NCBI RefSeq assembly: GCF_041860085.1
Contig: NZ_CP124747.1
Location: 2,728,001 to 2,792,000 of the forward strand
From: Schlesneria sp. DSM 10557
Lineage (GTDB): Bacteria; Planctomycetota; Planctomycetia; Planctomycetales; Planctomycetaceae
Direction: 5' to 3'
Length of the DNA: 64,000 bases
Shown here: one piece after another, positions 59,602-64,000 of the stretch
Layout: every line of letters begins with the position of its first letter
Numbering within the stretch: position 1 is the first letter of the stretch
The notes under the pieces: model-generated
Databases searched by the model: none
Seen by the model: the letters and a program-made list of their open reading frames with translations, nothing else
What the model was told of the DNA's origin: nothing
Program-made: the position numbers and the translations under genes

Positions 59602-60138
59602 ATGAACTCCATCAATCAGAATCAGCCCGAGATGAATCATCAGGATCTATACGGCGCCGACGCCGTCCGTAAGATTCAGGAACTGGTCAAATTGGCTGAG
59701 AACTGCTTTTTCTGCACCTCCCTGGAAAATGGCCCGGCCAGTTCGGCTCGTCCCATGAACATCCGCGAAGTCGATGACGACGGGCAGCTCTGGTTACTCT
59801 GTGCGAGCGACAGTTTCCTCTACGAAGAACTGATCGCTGATCCGGTCGTGCGATTGTACTTTCAGGGATCAACCCACTCTGACTTCCTGCAGCTCACCGG
59901 CCGTGCCACCGTGACAGCGGATAAAGCAAAAATTAAACAGCTTTGGGAACCCATTCTGAAGACCTGGTTCACCGAGGGGTTGGATGATCCCCGAATCCGT
60001 GTGATTCGTGTCTCCCCGACGGAAGGTTACTACTGGGACACAAAGCACGGGATGGCGGTGGCAGGAGTCAAAATGCTCATCGGCTCCCTGATCGGCAAAA
60101 CACTCGACGACTCCATCGAGGGGGAACTCCATGTCTAA
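59602..60138 (+). CDS. Pyridoxamine 5'-phosphate oxidase-like / general stress protein 26 family
   Basis: 178 residues from ATG 59602; ATG 59596 and 59632 are alternatives. The split-barrel flavin-binding fold is suggested by AENCFFCTSLENGPASSARP, LWLLCASDSFLYEELIADP and VRLYFQGSTHSDFLQLTGRA, followed by ILKTWFTEGLDDPRIRVIRV and GYYWDTKHG. Members bind FMN or F420 and act in redox stress; several lack oxidase activity. Single gene after the repair group. Confidence 0.85.
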   Translation: MNSINQNQPEMNHQDLYGADAVRKIQELVKLAENCFFCTSLENGPASSARPMNIREVDDDGQLWLLCASDSFLYEELIADPVVRLYFQGSTHSDFLQLTGRATVTADKAKIKQLWEPILKTWFTEGLDDPRIRVIRVSPTEGYYWDTKHGMAVAGVKMLIGSLIGKTLDDSIEGELHV

Positions 60139-60244
60139 CTCCTCCCAGCGCTAGTGCTGACCCCGCATGACGAACTCCCCGGTGGCTCCGCTTACGTGAA
60201 AACTGAGAGATAAGGCAGGCCACTAAGCGGAATGCAGGTCTTCA

Positions 60245-60668
60245 GGGGTGCCCCACACGTCGCTATGGACGTCTGGGTGGCCATGCAACAGGAGTCCCAT
60301 TGTCATCGAGCAACGATGCGGTTCACAGTCGTCTCTGTTTGCCACGGAGGGACCTTAAACGAACCAGCGTCTGCGCTCATTGCGTGAGACTCTATGAACG
60401 GAGCAGACGTTACCGGGCCTTGCCCCTCCAGACGTGGGCGCAAGTGTTCCCCAACGGATTTATATACCGTCCGTCCCCCAAACGCTGAGACGCGGGGAAG
60501 AACGCAGAGAGTATCACCGAACCTCAGTGGCCAGGTGGATCCTGAACTCACCAGAGCTTCGACCGATTTGCCTGCAACACCGTCAGATCGACCAGCATTC
60601 TTGCTGGATCGCGTGAGGCCTCTTGTTGCACAGCAACCCAGACGTCCATAGCGACCTCTGGGCCACCC
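60245..60668. repeat. ~50-bp inverted repeat pair around ~310 bp
   Basis: 60245-60300 and the complement of 60614-60668 share CGCTATGGACGTCTGGGT and further matches on both sides (GTGGCCATGCAACA versus the complement of TGTTGCACAGCAACC). The enclosed DNA has no recognised gene. It could be a MITE or the ends of a decayed element. Confidence 0.65.
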
Positions 60669-60691
60669 TACCAAAGCCATTTCTTAACTGC

Positions 60692-60790
60692 TTGTTGAAA
60701 AAGTGAGACAGGTATCTTGAGCAACGCGTATTCCTCATTTGTTTCGGGCGGACTTCGGAGCCAGCCCCCCCCCCCCGCATTTTTCAACAG
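60692..60790 (+). repeat. Dispersed ~90-bp palindromic element, copy 3
   Basis: Begins TTGTTGAAAAAGTGAGACAGG, a match to the ends of copy 2 with one base changed in GGGACAGG, and finishes GCATTTTTCAACAG. The core GGGCGGACTTCGGAGCCAG is shared. It contains a run of 12 C (60765-60776), longer than the C-run in the other copies. It ends 20 bp from the target duplication of IS copy 2. Confidence 0.7.
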
Positions 60791-60810
60791 CCATTAAGGA
60801 AGAAGAATAC

Positions 60811-60819
60811 CAAGTTTAT
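60811..60819. repeat. Target duplication of IS copy 2
   Basis: CAAGTTTAT at 60811-60819 is repeated exactly at 62540-62548 on the other side of IS copy 2. The right copy is in the 3' end of the TIR gene. Confidence 0.92.
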
Positions 60820-62539
60820 CAGCAATTCCCGGATGTCAGAAAAAGGCTGAAAATCGAGCGATATTGGCCACCCCTTTCGTAAACATCGGGTAGGATTTTC
60901 GTGGTCTTGATACTCTGATTTCCGCTGTTAGGAACTGCGGGGTGATGAATGGAATCGCGAGAAGGCATTAAGGCGCGGAAGCATTTGTCGACAAACGGGC
61001 TGATCCGTGTGGTTCAAGAGAGATTCTCTTTCGTGAAGGATCCACGACGGGGGCTCGTCGAGATTCCTCTGTCGGATGCGTTGATGTCGGCGTTCGCGAT
61101 GTTCTCCCTGAAATGCCCGTCCTTGCTGGCGTTTGAAGAAGAACGTAAGAACCCCAACATCAGGCGGTTCTATCACATTGGACGTACTCCGAGTGACACC
61201 CGGATGCGGGAAATTCTGGATGGCGTCGCCCCCGAGGAAATTCGCCCTGCGTTCGCGGATGTGTTTCGCTGCGTGCAACGGGGTAAGATTCTGGAACGGT
61301 TTGCCTATTGGAAGAATTGCTATCTGCTCGCGTGCGATGGGACAGGCTATTTCTCGTCCGACAAGGTCCATTGCACATCGTGCCTGGAGAAGCACTCGCA
61401 GTCGGGCCGGATCACCTATTCGCATGCGGCCGTGGCAGCGGTGATCGTCCATCCCGACATTCGTGAAGTGATCCCGCTGTGCCCGGAACCGATCATTCGC
61501 CAGGATGGCACGGAGAAGAATGACTGTGAACGGAACGCTTCGCGACGTCTCTTGAGTCACGTTCGAAAAGACCATCCGCACCTGGGATTCATCGTCACAG
61601 AAGATGGGTTGGCCTCGAATGGACCGCACATTCAGGACCTGCGTGCTCATGACATGCATTTTATTCTGGGGGCCAAGCCGGGGGACCACGCGTTTTTGTT
61701 TGAGCGAGCAACACAAGCCATTGATGACGGGACTGCGATCACGTGGCAAACGGATGACCCCGACAAGAGTGAGCGAAAGAGTTACACCGCCGTGGCGCAA
61801 CTCCCGCTGAACGCGGCCCACCCGGACCTGATGGTCAATTTTGTCTCGTGCACCGTCGAAAAGGGGAAGAAATCGACCACATTCAGTTGGGTGACGGACC
61901 TGCCCGTCGAACCCAGGGAAATGATGCTCCCACTGATCGAGCGAGGAGGTCGCGCCCGGTGGCGGATTGAGAACGAAACGTTCAACACACTCAAGAATCA
62001 GGACTACCATTTTGAGCACAACTACGGGCATGGATTCAAGCATCTGTCCACCGTCCTGATGATGTTGATGATGCTGGCGTTTCTGGTGGATCAGACATCG
62101 CAACTGGCTTGTCCGCTGTTCCGTGCCGCCTCTGCAGCGATGAAAAGCAAGCGGGCTTTATGGGAACGACTGCGAGCCCTCTTCTTTACCGCTCCCTTTG
62201 AAGACATGGAGCAGCTCTACCGAAGAATCATTCGAGGCTTCGAAGACTTCCCCGCCCCGGTCAATAGCTCGTAACCCACAACCGTCCACGCATCACACCA
62301 GGGAAGATCATGCGGCCGCCCCAAGGATGGGGAGGGTTCAGGGCAACGTGCGCAACACGCCCTTGCAATAACGAAATTGAGGTAACCCCACGCGGCATTA
62401 GCACAAAGAATACATCGCCGTTCGTGGCGATAATGCCGATGTATTACACCTCTTTGCCCCATTCTACCATCTGCATCTGCGCCACTGCCGAAATCGCCTC
62501 ACAATCAGGCTCAAGACAGCATCACTCCGGGAATGGCTG
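60820..62539 (+). mobile_element. 1720-bp insertion sequence, copy 2
   Basis: Same length and, as far as read, same sequence as copy 1, in the opposite orientation. The ends are CAGCAATTCCCGGA (left) and the complement of CAGCCATTCCCGGA (right), with a 9-bp target duplication. It is inserted in the 3' end of the TIR-domain gene, whose reading frame now ends inside the element (TGA at 62511). Confidence 0.94.
60949..62274 (+). CDS. IS transposase, DDE type (copy 2)
   Basis: 441 residues, identical to the copy 1 protein, with Asp130, Asp219 and Glu341 as candidate catalytic residues. The start ATG is preceded by GCGGGGTG. The identity suggests that the copies separated very recently. A long open frame exists on the opposite strand in both copies, caused by codon bias, and is not called. 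Confidence 0.93.
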   Translation: MESREGIKARKHLSTNGLIRVVQERFSFVKDPRRGLVEIPLSDALMSAFAMFSLKCPSLLAFEEERKNPNIRRFYHIGRTPSDTRMREILDGVAPEEIRPAFADVFRCVQRGKILERFAYWKNCYLLACDGTGYFSSDKVHCTSCLEKHSQSGRITYSHAAVAAVIVHPDIREVIPLCPEPIIRQDGTEKNDCERNASRRLLSHVRKDHPHLGFIVTEDGLASNGPHIQDLRAHDMHFILGAKPGDHAFLFERATQAIDDGTAITWQTDDPDKSERKSYTAVAQLPLNAAHPDLMVNFVSCTVEKGKKSTTFSWVTDLPVEPREMMLPLIERGGRARWRIENETFNTLKNQDYHFEHNYGHGFKHLSTVLMMLMMLAFLVDQTSQLACPLFRAASAAMKSKRALWERLRALFFTAPFEDMEQLYRRIIRGFEDFPAPVNSS

Positions 62540-63470
62540 CAAGTTTATCGATCAGCTGATCGTACGTTCTTAGTGCCACGTCATATTCTTTGAGTGCTTG
62601 TCTGCCCAGCATGTCGTCTAGGCTTAGGAAAGCACGGCGTCCAGCAATCACGCGGCTCGATATCTTATCTGCCTTTAACACTCTTCCGTCGTGTGTCTTC
62701 GCCATCCCCGCCGAAATACAATTTGTAAGTCCGATGATTGAATCGATGCAGCCTTGCATCTCGGGCATTGGTTCTTGCTTTTCGTCAAATAGAGGAGGAA
62801 ATGATGGGCCGGGAATAACCAATGTGATACCAAGGTCTGGCTCATCGTCCCGCCAACAGGCGAATCCCATGTAGGGCTTATCAGTAGCACGTATTGCTAA
62901 GACCTCGGGGTACGGTATCCTGCTTGACGAGATCTTCACCACCGCATTGTGCTGAAGGAAAAAATTCCACATTTCTTCGCACCCAGCATTCGATTCCACC
63001 AAGTTGGCCAGTCTTCGGGCGAGCGATGAAGAGGATGCGGATGGACTGCCACTACCGGGCTCCAAGATCACCGCGGCGAGTTGTTTGGCGACCTCATCCA
63101 CACCATCAATTGATTGGAGCGCATAGAGTCCCGCCAGCATTGGCGCATGATTTGTAACCTCGGATTTCCGCAGGTTGCGCCAAATTGGGAGGATCACTTT
63201 GTGTCCTTCTTCCTCCAGGGCAGCAAGGCCATCAAGTTCCTTTTTCGTCCAATGTTTCGCGAAAAATGCTGGACTCAGTACAACGATTCCGAACCGGCTC
63301 CGCGAAAGGCCTTCCTCAATTTTTCCGCGAAGACTATCGCCAACTTTGATTTCGAATCGGTCCAGCCAGATTTTGAGGCCCAGACTTCGCAGCTTTTCTG
63401 CGAGAGGCAGAACGAAATCCACCTTGTCCTCACTCGCGTGGCTAATGAAGGCATCCCATTGCTTAATCAT
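62511..63470 (-). CDS. TIR-domain protein with Shedu/DUF4263-like C-terminus
   Basis: 319 residues. The TIR domain (about 4-130) shows DAFISHASEDK, then LKIWLDRFEIKVGDSLR and VVLSPAFFAKHWTKKELDGL, where Glu78 is the expected NAD-cleaving glutamate. After a Ser-rich linker (about 137-150), the C-terminal half (EEMWNFFLQHNAV, DDEPDLGITLVIP, then SSRVIAGRRAFLSLDD and YDVALRTYDQLIDKL) resembles the Shedu/DUF4263 nuclease family, though the ExK part is not visible. GGAG lies six bases before ATG. The last nine residues come from IS copy 2; the uninterrupted gene would have ended DKLGILLP. Candidate phage-defence effector. Confidence 0.8.
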   Translation of the reverse strand: MIKQWDAFISHASEDKVDFVLPLAEKLRSLGLKIWLDRFEIKVGDSLRGKIEEGLSRSRFGIVVLSPAFFAKHWTKKELDGLAALEEEGHKVILPIWRNLRKSEVTNHAPMLAGLYALQSIDGVDEVAKQLAAVILEPGSGSPSASSSSLARRLANLVESNAGCEEMWNFFLQHNAVVKISSSRIPYPEVLAIRATDKPYMGFACWRDDEPDLGITLVIPGPSFPPLFDEKQEPMPEMQGCIDSIIGLTNCISAGMAKTHDGRVLKADKISSRVIAGRRAFLSLDDMLGRQALKEYDVALRTYDQLIDKLAAIPGVMLS

Positions 63471-63676
63471 CTACAACTCCGTCGCTACGCAGTGCCGCTT
63501 GTACCGAACGAGGATGCCGTTTTGGCCCCAATACTTCTTTCTTAATCACCGATCTTCGCACCACGCACTCACACGCGGCGGTCAGATCGACTAGAAGCAG
63601 TTTCAAAACCCTATTTTTGCAATAATTACTCTGGCAGGCAATTTGCATACCGATAAGGGAGAAAGGAGTCCCTTAC

Positions 63677-64000
63677 ATGCGAATTACCCTGTCCATGTGG
63701 CCCCAGCGACGGCGGCCGAATACGACAGGGTCCAGGACGGTCCCGAAGCCTTTTCTTGATGATGCCCAGTGGAATTCCATCAAAGATCTGTTTGCAAACC
63801 CTCTTCCATCCCCACTGGGAGGCCGACCATGAGTCGAGCCTCGACCGTGTCTGGAGGGAATTTTGTGGGTCCTGAAGAGCGGAGGACGATGGCAAGATTT
63901 ACCAGAGCGATACCCCTCTCCTGCAACATGCTGGAGAAGGCTCAAGGAGTGGACGGAAAGAGGAATCATGGTGAAAACGTGGGAACGTCTCCTGAAGTCC
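63677..64000 (+). pseudogene. IS5-like transposase, nonsense-mutated and cut by window end
   Basis: ATG 63677 follows AAGGAG. The frame reads DDAQWNSIKDLF, then PLGGRP, a TGA (63830-63832), and continues in the same frame as VEPRPCLEGILWVLKSGGRW, QDLPERYPSPATCWRRLKEW and TERGIMVKTWERLLKS to the window end. This is the N-terminal region of IS5-family transposases; an Arg (CGA) normally follows GGRP, so one C-to-T change explains the stop. Minus-strand frames here are shadows. Confidence 0.8.

Larger units (their letters stand above)
60139..60810. other. Repeat-rich gap next to IS copy 2
   Basis: No gene recognised. It holds a long inverted repeat pair (60245-60300 and 60614-60668) and copy 3 of the dispersed element. 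A 125-codon minus-strand frame spans the repeats and is likely a chance product of them. Confidence 0.5.

Noticed and set aside
60303-60680. 125-codon minus-strand frame as a gene
   Set aside because: It runs through both arms of an inverted repeat and has no recognisable domain; better explained by repeat DNA.
36000-62539. Composite transposon or an inversion between the two IS copies
   Set aside because: Each copy has its own matching 9-bp duplication of different sequence. A composite transposon would share one duplication at the outer ends, and an inversion would have mixed the flanks.
63626-63969. Minus-strand frames at the window end
   Set aside because: They are antisense to a readable IS5-like transposase frame.

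Overview
The window looks like chromosomal DNA of a member of the Planctomycetota, probably Planctomycetaceae-like. The evidence is four DUF1559 pseudopilin genes (prepilin N-terminus plus H-X9-DG C-terminus), small paired lipoproteins, very large TPR/FG-GAP/ASPIC-UnbV proteins, a PEP-CTERM protein, a Tat-exported protein, a full-length Lhr helicase next to a Nei-type glycosylase, and long moderately GC-rich intergenic gaps. The genus cannot be fixed from sequence alone. No rRNA, tRNA or CRISPR array was recognised.

Region 1 (0.2-19 kb) is an array of paralogous surface-protein cassettes. Three cassettes share the same transcription order: a TPR/FG-GAP/ASPIC-UnbV membrane-anchored protein, a small transthyretin-like lipoprotein, and a DUF1559 pseudopilin. 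Two lie on the minus strand (10417-5532 and 5411-270). The third lies divergently on the plus strand (about 10949-16380). A fourth plus-strand set (17161-18921) has only a lipoprotein and a pseudopilin. Intrinsic terminators close most units. The third large gene has no standard start codon in front of its membrane anchor and may carry a frameshift.

Region 2 (19-36 kb) holds mostly single genes: a zinc alcohol dehydrogenase-like enzyme, a Tat-exported protein, a RidA-like protein, an ABC-2 type permease, a polytopic membrane protein, a PEP-CTERM protein, an SMP-30-like beta-propeller, the error-prone polymerase DnaE2, and a secreted TPR protein.

Region 3 (36-62.5 kb) is bounded by two copies of a 1720-bp insertion sequence in opposite orientation. 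Each has near-perfect terminal inverted repeats and its own 9-bp target duplication. Between them lie an ankyrin protein, an RND efflux locus (outer-membrane barrel, TolC-like factor, histidine kinase, response regulator, adaptor, CzcA/CusA-like pump), a pectate lyase-like protein, an SDR enzyme, a DNA-repair group (exonuclease III, Lhr, Nei), a small conserved-looking protein and a flavin-binding oxidase-like protein. A dispersed element of about 90 bp occurs three times here.

Region 4 (60-64 kb) is an accessory patch. It holds a repeat-rich gap, the second IS copy inserted five codons before the original stop of a TIR-domain gene, and an IS5-like transposase with an in-frame TGA running off the window. 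The TIR protein appears to be fused to a C-terminal domain resembling the Shedu/DUF4263 nuclease fold, and is the best candidate here for an undescribed immune effector.
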